Source: Hippophae tibetana (lineage: Eukaryota; Streptophyta; Magnoliopsida; Rosales; Elaeagnaceae). From it: 64,000 bases of DNA. The notes under the pieces were generated by a model. It saw only the letters and a program-made list of their open reading frames with translations. It did no database searches and was not told the DNA's origin. Numbering within the stretch: position 1 is the stretch's first letter; each line of letters begins with the position of its first letter. The stretch is from positions 620,001-684,000 of the forward strand of contig CM072809.1 of the NCBI GenBank assembly GCA_037013495.1, read 5' to 3'. Positions 1 through 13,638 of this stretch are shown here, piece by piece. The position numbers and the translations under genes are program-made.

Positions 1-3000
1 AGGATACCATAAAAGACAAATTGCTTATTAATTTCATTTTGTGTAGTTGGATCCATTTTTATTTTTTTTTTCCTTTCATTTTTATATTGTTTTTTGATTT
101 ATAGTTTAGTTCCTCTTTTTTAGGGTTTTTTTCGCCCACTTTGATTAATACACAGTGCATTCTATTTTATTTTTTTGCAATGAGTAACAATACATGATGG
201 CAAAAAATTACATACTATGTGTGCAATTACATTATTTAATTATTATGTATAGTATTAATTATGAAATATTATTTTTTTATGCTTGAAAAAATTTAAAAAT
301 AATATCCTTAAAATTTATAAAAATAAAAATAAAAATAAAAATAAACATAATATTTTAATAATATTAATGATATATATTTAGACAATGTTTATTATTAAAT
401 AAATATAAATAATAATAATTTATATTTAACTAAGTTTATTATGAAATAATATTTAAGATTTTTACGTGTACCTAACAAGTGATAGGAATTGAATATATAA
501 ATTAAATATAAAATTATATTATTTTTATAATTATAAATTTTAAAAATATATTTATAAAATTTAGCCAATTTTTGGTTTTTAATATTGTTGCGAATCACAC
601 TAACGAAGAGGCCCAAATAATTTTAAATTGACTAAACGATTGTGCATCATATAAAAATTTAATCTAATTTTATCATAATTTATTTATATATATATATATA
701 TATATTATATATAAAAATTCATTTAATATCTTATAAATTTTTAAATAAAATATACATATATTTTAGAGTATAACTATTATTTTTGTTAGTTAAATAATAA
801 ACTATTAGTAGTTAAAATATTTAAAATTATCAAATTTATAGTTATTTAACTTTTTTTATACAATATAATTTATCTTAAGCATAATTAGTTATATTTTTTG
901 GATAATTATCTTAACTCTTGTTTTTATCAATTAAATAATAAATTATTAATGATTAAAATATTGATAATTATCTAGATTAAAATGATTTTTATATTTCTTA
1001 TATAATATTATTTATTTTAAGTAACATAAATATATATTTTTAATTAATTATCTTAAGTTTTTTATTATTAATTAAATAATAATTTAATACTTACAAAAGA
1101 CATAAGTTTAACTAATATATAATAATGATCAAAATAATATTTTTAATATTTTCATTGATAAAAAATATTAAAAAATATTATAGATAAATGTATTACGACA
1201 AATTCACATATTACAATATAAACAACAATTCAACACAACTATATAATTTAGTATAATATTATATTAATTCACCCTTTAGTTACATTATCATATTACATTA
1301 ATTTACATTTCAGTTACATTATCATGTATATTTTTTTAAATAAAAATTTATCATATAACGGTGTTTAACTTAATAGATATGTTAAACATGGCTATAGTCT
1401 AAGATATGCTATATCATATATGAACATATTTACCATATTACTGATATAATAAGAAATTAAAATGAGCAATGACTTTTTCTCATCGCTTTCCTTTTATTTA
1501 TTTTTTACAAATAATTTTATTTATTACTAGATTAAAGTAAAAGAAGTTACTCATAAATAAGTTTTTTATTGTATACAAATTTTTAAGCTATATTTTAGCT
1601 TTAAAAATTTGTAAGATCTTAAATTTCCTTAAAATAATTTTAATCATTAAATTTTATTTTTAAAATTAAATATTTTATTTATGCAATTATCCACATGATT
1701 GTAAATGGATATATAATTTTTCTAATTATTAAATATACTTTTACGCATAACAATTTAATTTGAGATTGGTTTATAACAAAGTGATATAACTCTTTATTTT
1801 ATTATCATGAACTCAACTATGAATAGCATTTTATAATATTTTTTTTATTTAATAAAAAAAATACTTCAACGTATTATTAAAAGGATGTTAGGTATAAAAA
1901 ATATTATAATTATTTAATTTAAATGATTTAATCCCATATTATTAATTTTTTCATTAAAAGTCTATAATTTTTGAAAAACATTATAATAGTCCTATTAATA
2001 TACTCAAATGATTACTTTAATCTTATAAATTTTGAATTATGTATTTATAATCTTGTTATTTATAAAAGTTAGTCATTATAAATACTCAATTTTAATACAT
2101 TTTATAATAACAAGATTAGTAGTATACAATTCATAAAATATGTGACTAAAATATTTATTTAAAAAAAATATCGAATTTAATATACTTAATATAATAATTA
2201 TATGATTAATATATTTATTTAATAAAAATTATACTACTTTTAAAATATTTTACCCATATTAAAAATATATATTATATATAATATATGTATATAATTTTCT
2301 AAAAAAAGAAAAGAAAAACAGTGCATGTTTATAAATTTAGTGCAACGGTATTCTCCATTAGAGAGTTACTAAACTATCGGAGATAAAAGTGTTTTATTAT
2401 TCCCATAACTTTTCAATAAAAATATTTTAATCTATTTTTTTAAAGTAATATTAATTCAATAATTATTAGATAAAATTATTTAAAGATAAAATATTAAAAA
2501 AATAATTTTTAATCACCTTAGTAACATTTGAGAATAGTTAAAAAGATATAATTAAAATTTAAATATTTTATCTCACACTTTCACCAAATACAATACCAAA
2601 TTTTCTAAGCTACCTAAATTAACATCCAACGTCACTTTGAAATCTACATCATTTGTCTCTCTCTCACACATTTATCTCATCCTCCATTTCTCTCCATCTA
2701 ATTTTCTTAGTTTTTGAAAGAAAGAAGGAAAAAATATATTCTTCCATATCTAATATTTTACCTACTTTTAAAATTGACCATAATCAATGAATTTATCCCC
2801 TGATTTTTGCAAATGAATCTGTTTTTGCATTAATATCATACCACATATTTTGAGTACCCCTATTTACAACTTGATTAAATAGTTATAATTAAAAAGAACT
2901 CATTAATAATCATTTATAAATATAAAATGTAGCTTACAAAATTAAATCAGATGTCCCAAGTATTTGCACAAGATCACAAACAAAACAATACTCATAACCT

Positions 3001-4799
3001 CAACTCCAACAAAATACATTTATCCAAAAAATCAAGTTGGATATGCTATGAACATATTATATATTGCTATGTGTTTATCAAACAATAACCTGAAATAATA
3101 CACTAAGAAGAAAGCATTGATTAAAACTATACTCCATGCATGTCAATCAAGTGAGTTCAATTTTTCTCATATTAATTATTGCATATTAATTAATATACTA
3201 ATCTACCATCACAGTACATACAAAACAAAAAAGTTATGTCACCTTATCTTACAATATTGTAAAAGCTTTACCTCCCCTAGCTATCATACACCATCTTAAA
3301 GAATGACCACATACACATACAAACAAAAAATCCATCATCTTCAAATATATTAAAAAATTGCGCAACTTGATTGTTTATAACAAATGAACATAAAAAGATC
3401 AATAAATTAATCTTTCTTAAAAAGAAAAATGTTTAGCAGCTTGAAGAACATAAAACATTTTCTCTATTTCTTTTTCTATCTATTAGATCTTCTCCAAATA
3501 TTAAAAAAAAAACATGCTTTCTTCAAAATAAATTAATTAATTAAGAAAATGTTCAGTCCAGAACACAAATTTTTTTTTTAATTAAATCTTATTTTATTCA
3601 AAGTCAAATAATCCAAATCATAAAACAAGTAAATAAGGTTTTGAAATTCTTACCATATTTTCTCTTGTTCTTGAACACATTTTCTACCATTGTTATCTAT
3701 ATTAGTGATTTTAATTATTTTTTATTTTGATTAACCTTCTAAAAATAAAGTCTAAAAGAATTTCTGTCTTCGATATCAATTTAAGATAAAAATTTACTTA
3801 TAATTGGTGATGAAAAATGATTTAGGGTTTAAAAGAAAATGAAAAACCCTACTTGGCTTTAATGTATGGGATATGATGGGCTTCTGAGTATGCGAGATCA
3901 TGACGGGTTCTGAGTTTCCCCATCAATGTGTGATGCTAAGTCCCTTTTTTAGTGTTTTGGTTTTAATTTTTTTTAATTATGTTCATTAAAATATTAAATT
4001 TAGTTATACTTTTTTAATCATCCCTATAATTAAAAGATAATTTTTCTAATATTTTATTTTTAAATAACTTTATTTACTTAAAAAAATGATTAAAACATCC
4101 TTATTAAAAAAGTTATATGACTAGCTAATAGAATCTTTAATCCAAATTATTGTAAGTTTTAGTTTCGGATCTGAATATTTATGTTGATATTTTTTTATTT
4201 TTAAATAAATAAAAACAAAGAAAACATTACTATAGAATCCTTAAGATTTTAAAAACTAAAAAACATCCTCTGAATTTAAAAAAATAATTATATCTCTTTA
4301 TTATTGTTTTATTGTAATATATTCTTATAATAACATCCTTTAAAAAGTAAAAATATTTCCAAAAATGATTTAGTTGAATTTTTTTAAACTTATGGACCTT
4401 TTGTTGTTTTAGAAAATTAGGAGGAGGTATTTGTAATTTTAAAAAGCAATACTTTGAAACCCTCAGCAGTTGTACTACTAATACTATCGCCTCCTCGAAA
4501 GCCGCCATTAGAGACCCTCGTATTCAGCTAACCATTTTTATCGATCCAGCTATAACTCACTCCCATGGTTAACCAACATAGGCAAAGCTCCGCTGCCCTT
4601 TTCTTCTCTATCGCTCGAACTCGTTCCACTTCCATTATTGCCTCAACTATGATTATCATTAACTAAACTTCAAATCCCCCTCTGCTAAACTTTCGTCATC
4701 AAATTACCTTAGTCATTCTAATTTGATACTTATTTCGTGTCGCGTCAGCTTAGCCGTTGCATTTTGAGTTCGAGTCTTCTTCCGCTGAGTTGTTTATAA
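1..4799. other. AT-rich intergenic DNA upstream of DHDPS
   Basis: No open frame here resembles a known protein; the short frames are low-complexity, rich in I, K, N, Y and F, as expected from AT-rich DNA. The stretch holds a short (TA)n run near 681-707 and a degenerate 141-bp tandem repeat (separate entry). The last 300 bases are richer in C and G and probably contain the promoter and 5' UTR of the DHDPS gene that starts at 4800. Confidence 0.6.
700..1110. repeat. Degenerate tandem repeat, period 141 bp, about three copies
   Basis: The block TTAAATAATAA or a near match recurs at 790, 931 and 1072, exactly 141 bases apart, and the surrounding sequence (TTAACTnTTGTTTTT-like upstream, TTAGTnnTTAAAATATT-like downstream) also aligns between copies. 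The copies have drifted a good deal. This looks like an old minisatellite of unknown origin. Confidence 0.55.
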
Positions 4800-6850
4800 A
4801 TGGCTGCTAGCTTGAAGAGCACTTTCTTTACGGAGACTTCTCTCCAGCTTCCGCATCATAATCTCACTGATACTTATAAGAGGTTTTGTTTTAGTATAAT
4901 TTTTCGTATTTATTTATTTCAATTACTTGATTAGTTTATTAATGATATAGTTAATAATAAATTGATTAGTTTATTTTTTAATAATATAGAGATAACGAGA
5001 TCTTTATCATTCTTAAGAAGAATCAATATTGATGTATATCTTTCATTTCTCTTTGTTTATTTCTGCGTGACAAAGAATAAATTTGGGAAATTAACTAAAG
5101 TAACGCCGCTATACTTATTAAAATAAAAATAACACCCAATGACATTAAAAGGGTTCGAATAGGATGGAGTTAAACATTGAACGTGCACCCTTAATTCAAC
5201 TTAAGTGGCTGTCAATGCAAAATGATGGGCTGAATTTTTTTAATATGAGTTGAAAATAATGAGTTTTTTTTTGTTTACAAATTCTAAGGGTGCTATTTTG
5301 TAGTATGTTTAGTCCAATTAGAGTAGTACATTTTTCTTTACTGTAATTATAGTGCTAAGTTGTGCAAACTAATGGTACTTAGAATACAATGCCCTAGAAC
5401 CTTTTTTTACACTCCCTAAGTGGCACTGGTTTTTTTTAGCGTTTAAATCAACATGTGAAACCCTTTCCAAGTGATTGCTTGCTTTAATTCTATATCGAAC
5501 ACGGAAATGGGCATTATGGTGTCATCAACCCCTCATGGAACTATAAAGTTGAATAATGTTTGGCAACTTAGTCTTAAATGGCTAACTGCATTTGTATTAT
5601 ATGCTTTGCTGCGACTATCTATTTGTGAAGTTAAGTTTGTGCCCACGTTCATGTACTCAAAATTCCCATGAAACAGGAGGAATGCAAAATGTAGATTTCC
5701 TAAAGCCTCTATAATACCCAATTTTCATCTTCCCATGCGTAGTTTTGAAGTGAAAAACAGGCAAGTGATTGGTTACGTTTCTGGTTTTATTATGCATATT
5801 GATTTTTTTGGCTGTTGCCACACTTATGCTGTTTTCAGAACTCGAACTTACTAGAAAATTTGAGGTTGTGTTAGGAAGATTTGATGGAATAATTATTATC
5901 TATGCTTTTAAAATGTTTGCAGAACATCAGTAGAAGCTATAAAGTCTCTTAGACTTATGACAGCCATCAAAACTCCCTACCTACCTGATGGAAGATTCGA
6001 TCTTGAAGCATATGATGCATTGGTGAATATGCAGATTTCAAATGGAGCTGAAGGTGTTATAGTTGGTGGCACAACAGGTGAAGGACAGTTGATGAGCTGG
6101 GATGAACATATTATGCTCATTGGGCATACAGTCAACTGCTTTGGTGGTTCAATCAAGGTAATTGGAAACACAGGAAGCAACTCAACTAGGGAAGCAATTC
6201 ATGCAACTGAACAGGGATTTGCAGTTGGAATGCATGCTGCTCTCCACATTAATCCTTATTATGGAAAAACCTCCATGGAAGGTTTGATTTGTCATTTTGA
6301 CAGCGTGATATCCATGGGCCCCACTATTATATACAATGTACCGTCAAGAACTGGCCAAGATATTCCGCCACATGTGATACACACAGTGGCTCAAAGTGCT
6401 AACTTGGCCGGTGTTAAGGAGTGTGTGGGAAATGATAGGATTCAAGAGTACACTGACAAGGGCATTGTGATCTGGAGTGGGAATGATGATCAATGCCACG
6501 ATGCTCGGTGGAGCCATGGAGCTACCGGAGTCATATCAGTCACTAGTAACTTGGTTCCAGGTTTAATGCGAGAACTCATGCTTGGGGGAAAGAATCATTC
6601 GCTTCAGTCAAAGCTTATGCCTCTTGTTCAGTGGCTTTTCGAAGAGCCAAACCCTGTTGGCTTAAACACAGCACTAGCTCAGCTTGGGGTTGTGCGACCA
6701 GTCTTCAGGTTGCCATATGTGCCTCTGCCACTGGCAAAGAGGGTAGAATTTGTGAATTTGGTCAAGAAAATTGGGAGGGAGAGTTTTGTTGGAGAAAAGG
6801 ATGTTCAAGTGCTTGATGATAACGATTTCATTTTGCTGAGTCGATATTAG
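4800..6850 (+). CDS. DHDPS: 4-hydroxy-tetrahydrodipicolinate synthase (DHDPS), plastid; 3 exons
   Basis: DHDPS condenses pyruvate with aspartate semialdehyde, the first committed step of lysine synthesis, in plastids; the plant enzyme is lysine-inhibited. Exons: 4800-4882, 5677-5760, 5923-6850, giving 364 aa, normal for plants. The first ~60 residues are rich in S, T, K and R and fit a transit peptide. The mature part starts near [20 protein letters not shown]. Visible motifs are GGTTGEGQ (substrate loop), [10 protein letters not shown] with the catalytic Tyr, and GVKECVGN with the Schiff-base Lys. The start is the first ATG in a frame that splices cleanly. Intron 2 has a GC donor (AG|GCAAGT at 5761); the nearby GT at 5764 would give an early stop. 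Intron 1 is 794 bp. Family is certain, first exon slightly less so. Confidence 0.95.
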
Positions 6851-8308
6851 TATGTAGTTCTCTTAAGATCTTTTTCTTCTTCTTTTGCCTTTTCATGTCT
6901 CTAGTTTTATGTTTTTTTCTACAATATTTATGAATACATGTTTGTATTACTGATATCGGTTCCAACAATAGAGATCACAAAGAGTTTGAGGCTGGAATTA
7001 CTTGTATGCATCTGATTTGCTTAATTTGCTTGCATCTATATAGGACGGTGGTGTTTGTTGTCTCTGTCTCATGAGGGAAAGAAAGGTCCATATTTAATGT
7101 CGATACTGTTTCTATAATAATGGTCAAGCACTTGAAATGATATTTAGAAGTCAAATACACACTTGGCATGCCTCCTTAAAGGGCTGTGGCATTTCATAGT
7201 TAGGATCTCTCAAAGAAGTTGCTCATGGAATGACTAGAGAAACCTAAACTCCAACTAGCTAATCAATTAGATCTAATTATATTGCAGCAGCTTGCCTTCA
7301 AAACTCAAAAGCAACGAAGAAGATAATTTGTTCTTCTAGTTTTAAGTCATAAGTGCATGCTTGAATGTTCACAAGAGTAACAATGAAATAGAAAGTACTG
7401 AAAACAGGGTTCTTCCTGAGTTCAGGGTACATTACAAGCAAGAGCTATTGTTGCTTCTGAACTCTAATTAGCTCTTTGTTTTTGTATGATCATCCGATTG
7501 CATTAGGAGAATGTCCATTAATCCTCATTTAAGAGGTACAAGAGGAGGGAAGGCTATGGTCCTTTCTTGTAGGATGTCCAAGCAAATAAACGTTCCAAAA
7601 ATCTAGCGGAGTTTGGTTGGATTTAAGATCCCAACATATTTTCCCAATATAACATGTCATTTTGTACGTCACAAATGTACAATTACATTAGTTTTATGTG
7701 CAGTGTGTACATTAACGCTAATTTTAGCAAATTGCATAGGTATAGTATTTAGTGCTCGGACTGTTTATGGACCGAAAAATTATTCTGTTGAGCAAGAAAG
7801 GAATTATAGAACCATTCATGGTATTATTTATAGACCGAATTTGTAAAACAGTCAACTCTATGTTACATTCAAATTCAGTCTTTAGTAGTTGAGAATTATT
7901 CACTTTCTTTTTGAGTAAATAATGATGTGGTATTTAAAGTCAATGAAATATAAAATCAATGTAAATATTTTTTAGTAAAATATTATCCGATGTTTAATAA
8001 AAAGAATAAATAATATAATTAATAGGAAATATATAAGAGTAATGAATAATATTTGTAAGTAGTTAGCTTATTGTTAAATGTCAAGGAAATTACCATGCTA
8101 ATTAAGATGAATAATAACTTAACCTTGAATTCAATAAAACAAACTACTAAATTCGATACGTTAAAATCATTAAAACAAACTAATTAAGAAAAACAGTCAA
8201 GTAAGCTAGCTATAGGCAGACAATGATACGTCAAAACTCCCCCATCAAGAAGATCAAAACAACTGAAGTTTCTAAACTCCTCTCTCAATATAGATAAAAC
8301 TGGTGATG
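6851..8308. other. Intergenic, DHDPS to LITTLE ZIPPER (convergent 3' ends)
   Basis: This region holds the 3' ends of two genes that face each other. The first ~150 bases after the DHDPS stop are T-rich and probably its 3' UTR. The small frames at 6975-7169 and 7613-7846 resemble nothing I know. No repeat or RNA gene was recognised. Confidence 0.6.
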
Positions 8309-8700
8309 CTAATTGTTGATTTTGGTGTTTTGTTGGGAGAATTTCTGTTGAAGCTGAGATAACAAAGCTTGGTTCTCCTGTTTAAGAAGGAAAGCTTTCT
8401 TCTTTAGCCTCTCGTTCTCCTCCATAATGCTTTGGTTCTCCAGGTATAGTTTTAAGTTCTTCATTTCCATCTCCATCCCATCTGATCTCTTTGTTTCTCT
8501 TGCTGATCTTCTTTCCCTGTTGCATTACACAATCCAACTTCATTAGTCAATGAAGGATAGAAAGAGAAAGAGGTTTTGAAGAAGAAAGAAAACCTGTTAG
8601 GCCCTCTAACTCGAAGGTTGTTTCGCTTTGAAAGACGTTGAAAGCGAAAAACAGAGTAAAGGGCTGTATAAGATATCATTTCTGATGAGTTAATGCACAT
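8309..8700 (-). CDS. ZPR: LITTLE ZIPPER (ZPR) small leucine-zipper protein; 2 exons
   Basis: ZPR proteins lack a DNA-binding domain. They pair with class III HD-ZIP factors (REVOLUTA, PHABULOSA) through a leucine zipper and block DNA binding, setting meristem and leaf polarity. Exons: 8594-8700 and 8309-8516, joined in frame through an AG|G Arg codon, 104 aa. The N-terminus is basic (FRFQRLSKRNNLRVRGPNR). The zipper lies at about residues 53-90: MKNLKLYLENQSIMEENERL followed by KKKAFLLKQENQALLSQLQQ, with heptad Leu/Ile and the ENQ/EEN pattern of the family. The C-terminus is short and polar. Length and basic N-terminal part fit ZPR1/ZPR2 better than the shorter ZPR3/ZPR4. Its position next to DHDPS matches Arabidopsis At2g45450 (ZPR1) as I recall it. 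HD-ZIP III factors are known to activate ZPR genes; I did not identify such sites here. Confidence 0.9.
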
Positions 8701-8781
8701 TTTCTTCTATCTATACAACTCTGTTTCACAAAGTTTCAATAGATCACAAAGCTATGGTTTTTGAAAGTTGGGTTCTATGGA

Positions 8782-8789
8782 TATAAATA
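8782..8789 (-). promoter_or_regulatory. Probable TATA box of the ZPR gene
   Basis: The minus strand reads TATTTATA about 82 bases upstream of the ZPR start codon, a reasonable distance for a plant TATA element with a ~50-base 5' UTR. The match is to consensus only. Confidence 0.4.
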
Positions 8790-8837
8790 GGCAAAGATAT
8801 GTTCAGGGCTTCAGGCTATTGGGTATGTGTTTGTACT

Positions 8838-8839
<2 letters not shown>

Positions 8840-8895
<56 letters not shown>
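8840..8895. repeat. (GA)n/(CT)n microsatellite, about 28 units, upstream of ZPR
   Basis: A nearly pure GA run on +, which is CT on the ZPR sense strand, lies ~140 bases upstream of the ZPR start codon and just beyond its probable TATA box. GA/CT tracts in plant promoters can be bound by BPC (GAGA-binding) factors, so it may act in regulation. The open frames running through it (poly-RE) are artefacts. Confidence 0.9.
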
Positions 8896-8897
<2 letters not shown>

Positions 8898-11800
8898 TCA
8901 TGATTACACAGAGGCCATCAAGAGGAGAGATGAGAAATTGCAGAAGAAGAATAACAAAAAAAGGTTTTTTGATTGCTTTTGGTCTTTTTCTTTACTAGCT
9001 TGGATGCAAATTGTTATAGTAAATAATTCATTAATAAAAAAATTATACAATAATAAAATTAAAGTCTAATTAATATTGTGAATAAATAAAAAATTTATAT
9101 ACTTTTATTATAATAATAATAAAAATTATTTTCACAGTATCCTTATTTTTTTTTCATAACCTTTTGTTACCAAAGAGGCTCATAACTTTTCTTCATGGTC
9201 GCCGACGAAAATGTATTTTAATATTCTAATTATTAAATATGATAATACAAATTCATGTCTTTTATAAAAACGATAGCATCAATATATTTTTTAAACTTAA
9301 TGAAATTATGTTATACCATTTTTGTAAAATAAATTGGGACAATATATATTAATTTTATAAAATAATATTTTATAATTTCTTTTGAAAAGATAATATATTT
9401 ATACTTTTAGTTACGAAATTAAAATACACTCTAGTTAAAAATAACAAAATTAGATCAACTTTCTACTCTCTTGTATATATATTCTTGCAATTGGTAAAAA
9501 AAAAAACTAATACATTATCTTTCTTTTATTATATTCGGGAATGACAATTATCGTAAAATAATCTTATTCAAATTCGTACGATTTTTACGAATTACTTTGT
9601 GTATGGAAGATCTAAAAATTGTAATGGTTCGAATCGAACACAAAACATTTAAAATAAAAAATTATATGTTTGCATAATCATTTGCTTCAGTTGAAAACAT
9701 CTTCCAAATAATATTATTAATTTTAATATTGTTGCCTAAAATCAGAACCACAAAGTAAAATGTCAGCAAATTGTCATAACATAATTATGAAGTGTCTAGC
9801 TAAATGTAAGTGTGAACGTCAAAACGACTTTCTTGCTCCGTAACTTTGTAATCAAATTACAAATTAATTGTATACAAGAGTCAATACCTTCATATTTTTC
9901 TTCATTTTACTCGCTTGAAGTAAATTTAATTCCAAAAGCTATCATTTCCTACCACAAAGTTCAGAAAACAATAAGTAAAATCACATGGGAGGGAATTCAC
10001 ACTATCGGTCATTAGAGAAGCCAAGTTTAAGGGTTTGTTTAATTGAGTTTTTGTTAAAAGTGGTATATGTCAAAAGTGATTTTAGAACAAAGTGCTTTCA
10101 TGAAGTATGTACTCACAAAATATTGGGTCCATTTGATACGGCTTTAACTTTTAGTTGAAAGTGGTTCCTAATGGCAATTCTTAAAGTATTCTACAATAAT
10201 TGAGAGAAATACTTTTAAATTTTTGAAAAATATTATTAATTCTTTTAGGAGAAGTAAGCAATACTTATTTTAGAGAGAAATAGTTTTATATACATATTTT
10301 TTAAAAAATAATTCTTAAAGTGATACTCAAATCCATATCTAACATTTTTATCACAAATACTAAAATGATTTTCATTAAATCACTTCAATTTAAACAACTT
10401 CTCTTGAAATCAAGAGAAACACATCCAACGGACCCATAGTTTCTAAACCTTGAAAACACTTATGAAATATTGTTTCTATTTTATTTAAAAATATATTTTA
10501 AATTACAGTAGAAGCTCTTTCACATAATTTCAAAATAAGAAGCAAAGAGATTTAAACTTGAGTAGAAATTTCAATAATATTAGAAGCTAGAAAGAAGGAG
10601 AGTAGTCAACTATGTTAGGTTCTTGTTTTGGCCCTTTTCTTAGTGTAATTGAGTACTAAAGCCTGAAAGCCATGCTCATTAAGTATAGAAAATGAAACCC
10701 ATTTTTGGCTTCATCTTCTTCAACTTCTTAATCATAATCGCCACACATTTCTTCATCAACTTCTATTGGATGTTATATTTCATCATAATTATGGTGTTGG
10801 TGGTATATTGTCCAAGTTCAGCTGAGCCACTCACATGGTTGATGGTCCCTCACATAACAATTAGCTGGCTCTCGATCAGGTCTTCATATCCCTATTATGC
10901 TAGAAAGGGGACCAAAATTGTAATTTTGATTTTAATTTGTAATAAATATTTGAGTAGAACCTACAAAAATTCACCAAACTTTTGTATTTATTTTCTTCTT
11001 TCAATTAAATTAATTTTTCCCTCGTTTATACCAGTTAACTATTGTATTTGTAGTTATATCATTATGTTAATTTTGATCTAACAATGTTATATGTTAGATA
11101 GTTAAATGTTATATTTAAAATAACTCAAATAATTAAGTGTTATATTTTTATTTTTTTTAAATATATCACTTAATTATTTAAATTGTTTCAAATTTATCGT
11201 TTAATTATCTAAGTTGTTCTAAATCTATCGGTGACGTGTGACATCGTTAAAAAAAAATTATCAAAATATTATATATCGAACAAATGTAATAATTGGATGA
11301 AATTAATAAGATAAAAAATAGTTCAGTAATATGAACGAAACAAATGAAATAATTTGATGATATTTTTGTAGGTTAATCCTAAATATTTTGATCATGATAC
11401 TTTAATTAATTAAGAAGAGTTATATCATAAAGTTTAAATGAAAGATGCTCAAATGAAGTGCACTTATTTTAACAGTTACACATTTAGCTTTCTTGTTGGA
11501 CATTTAAGCCAAATTAGCACAATGGTGTTAATTATTAGCGAACATCTTTAAGTTGTCACATTCTGATATTTACAAAATACAGCAATCTTTTTGAATGCAC
11601 AAGTCTTGAATTTAAAGTGTCAATTAAAATGATGAGCATGCTTCAAAATACATGTTATTTTCATTAATTTCGTAATATTATCGTACTAATTAGATTTAAG
11701 CATCTCAATGAGTAATTGTTAAAAACAAGACAATTAAACAAGTACGAAGTAAAACACTTGAACTTGTTAAAATTAAGACGACTAAATATATATATTTTAC

Positions 11801-13638
11801 CCGTTCGGTAATAGTATTTTGTTTCAAATACAATAAATGCTACTTATACCGTGAGAAAAAATAAAAAATAAAAAAGGACTCCAAGTTAACGTATGCTTTA
11901 AATTTTATGTTGACATAGTTTCTGTTTATGTAAATATTAATATGTTAAGTGTACTCATATACGAGAGGTTTAAAACAAATGGATTTAGGTCTTTTATGGT
12001 GTTTTTTTTTATAAATTAAATGATAATTTATATAATTTTAACCTTTGACTTAAAACGGAAAAAAATAAATCTTATTGTAAAATTAACAGGTGAAGTATTT
12101 CATGATGTTGTCTTTAACATTGAATGTTTGAGTTATTTGATGAGGACTAGGACCACTAGCCTTTAGTACTCATTTCCTGTAATACTATTGCTAAAACTAC
12201 TCATATTATACCTGAAGAATAGATGAAGTTAGTCAACAAAAAAATGAAACTCTCACTATTATATATTCAAAAATGATTTTATTGCCATATGTTTTGTTTT
12301 TTCTTGGAACTTGGAATCTCAAATGTTTTTGTTTCGTTTATGTTATGATTTTCAGGGAAGTGGGATACAGTATGTAAGATTATAAGTGGTATCTGTCTTT
12401 GTGCGTATTCATTTTTTTTTTTAATATGTAGTATCAAATATCAATCTTTTAACGATGCAAATTCAAAGAGGTGAAAAGTAACAATAATATGTAAATGAGG
12501 GATGAAAAACTTCTTGGTAAACTAATATGGCTGTAGAACAAATTACATCCGATGAATACTTTAATATGATTATTACCGTAAGTCACCTGAAATTTGATGG
12601 TAATATTTACTAGTACTTCTGTTTCAAATCAAAAGTTCAAATCATAACTAATAAATTTTAATCTAAAAAGAGCTAATATTAACATTTTGGATTAGAAATT
12701 AAAGTTGATAAAATGTACAGAATCAGAATCATGATACAATTTATATTAGACAAAACTCTCAAATGCATCAAAACTATGTATGTGTAACCACGTAATATGT
12801 ATATATTACGTGAATTGTAAAATTAGTACAATTATTATCATCTTTTAAAAAAAAAAAATTCAAAAAATACAAATACCCCGTATTTGATCAAACAAACAAA
12901 CCAAATAATTGATAATAAGATTCTCTAGGTTATGAGACTTAACCTTTGATTTTTAAATTTTTAAACAGTTGATTTTATACTCATCTAATCTGATCCGACT
13001 ATTTGTTTGGATTAAAACATATTAATTTGTAACCGATCTGATTACATTTCACATCCGCTCAATCCAATCTGTAAACTATTCAGATGATATCCGATCAATC
13101 TGACCAATAAACTTAATTAACTCTATTTTTTGTATTTTTAAATTAAAATTTTAAAATTTCATATAAATCATAACACAAAATTATTTGACTTAAAAAAAAC
13201 ATTAAAAAATCAAATAAATATATATTAATTATATATATATATATTAATTAAATATATATAATTAATTTCGATTGGATCAGATGAATTGTAATGAAATCCG
13301 TCGTCCGATTCGACCATTAGATCGGATCGAATCAGATAAGATGAAAAATCAATGGATCAGATCGGATTGATTAGATGATCGAATTTTTTTCACACCCCTA
13401 ATTATGTCTACTCAAAGTGAGCTCTTTGCTTTGGCCATCACATCAAGATATAGTGAAGGAATTCATTTAATGTTAAATGGATAGCATCATATTGGATTTG
13501 TAGGAAGCTTTTCCATAATAACTTAATACTAGACTCAGAACACGCGCGAACAAAGTATGTACAACTGTACAATCTGAAGAGAGGAAAAAAAATAAAAAGT
13601 AATGAGGTTTAGAATCACGTACATACAACAAACACTCA
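8896..13638. other. AT-rich intergenic DNA, ZPR to FHA gene
   Basis: No convincing gene. A 129-codon frame at 10692-11081 starts with a hydrophobic stretch but resembles no family and runs into low-complexity sequence. MITE-like sequence lies at 10124-10436. At about 12970-13405 both arms of a loose inverted repeat carry GATC/GATCCGAT-like motifs, ending at CACACCCCTA, which looks like the outer end of a hAT-type MITE; its left end could not be fixed. Confidence 0.5.
10124..10436. mobile_element. MITE-like element with TGGGTCC termini (313 bp)
   Basis: The left end reads TGGGTCCATTTGATACGG. The reverse complement of the right end reads TGGGTCCGTTGGATGTG, giving short imperfect terminal inverted repeats around an AT-rich, non-coding core. 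Similar ends occur in an intron of the LRR gene (42498-43213). No clear target-site duplication was found. Confidence 0.45.

Noticed and set aside
8768..9069. Two + strand frames with long Arg-Glu runs
   Set aside because: They are translations of the GA microsatellite and AT-rich flanks; no family features, and they overlap the promoter of the ZPR gene.
10692..11081. 129-aa frame with a hydrophobic N-terminus, possible small secreted or membrane protein
   Set aside because: No recognisable motif, no splice support, and the second half runs through AT-rich sequence with chance composition.
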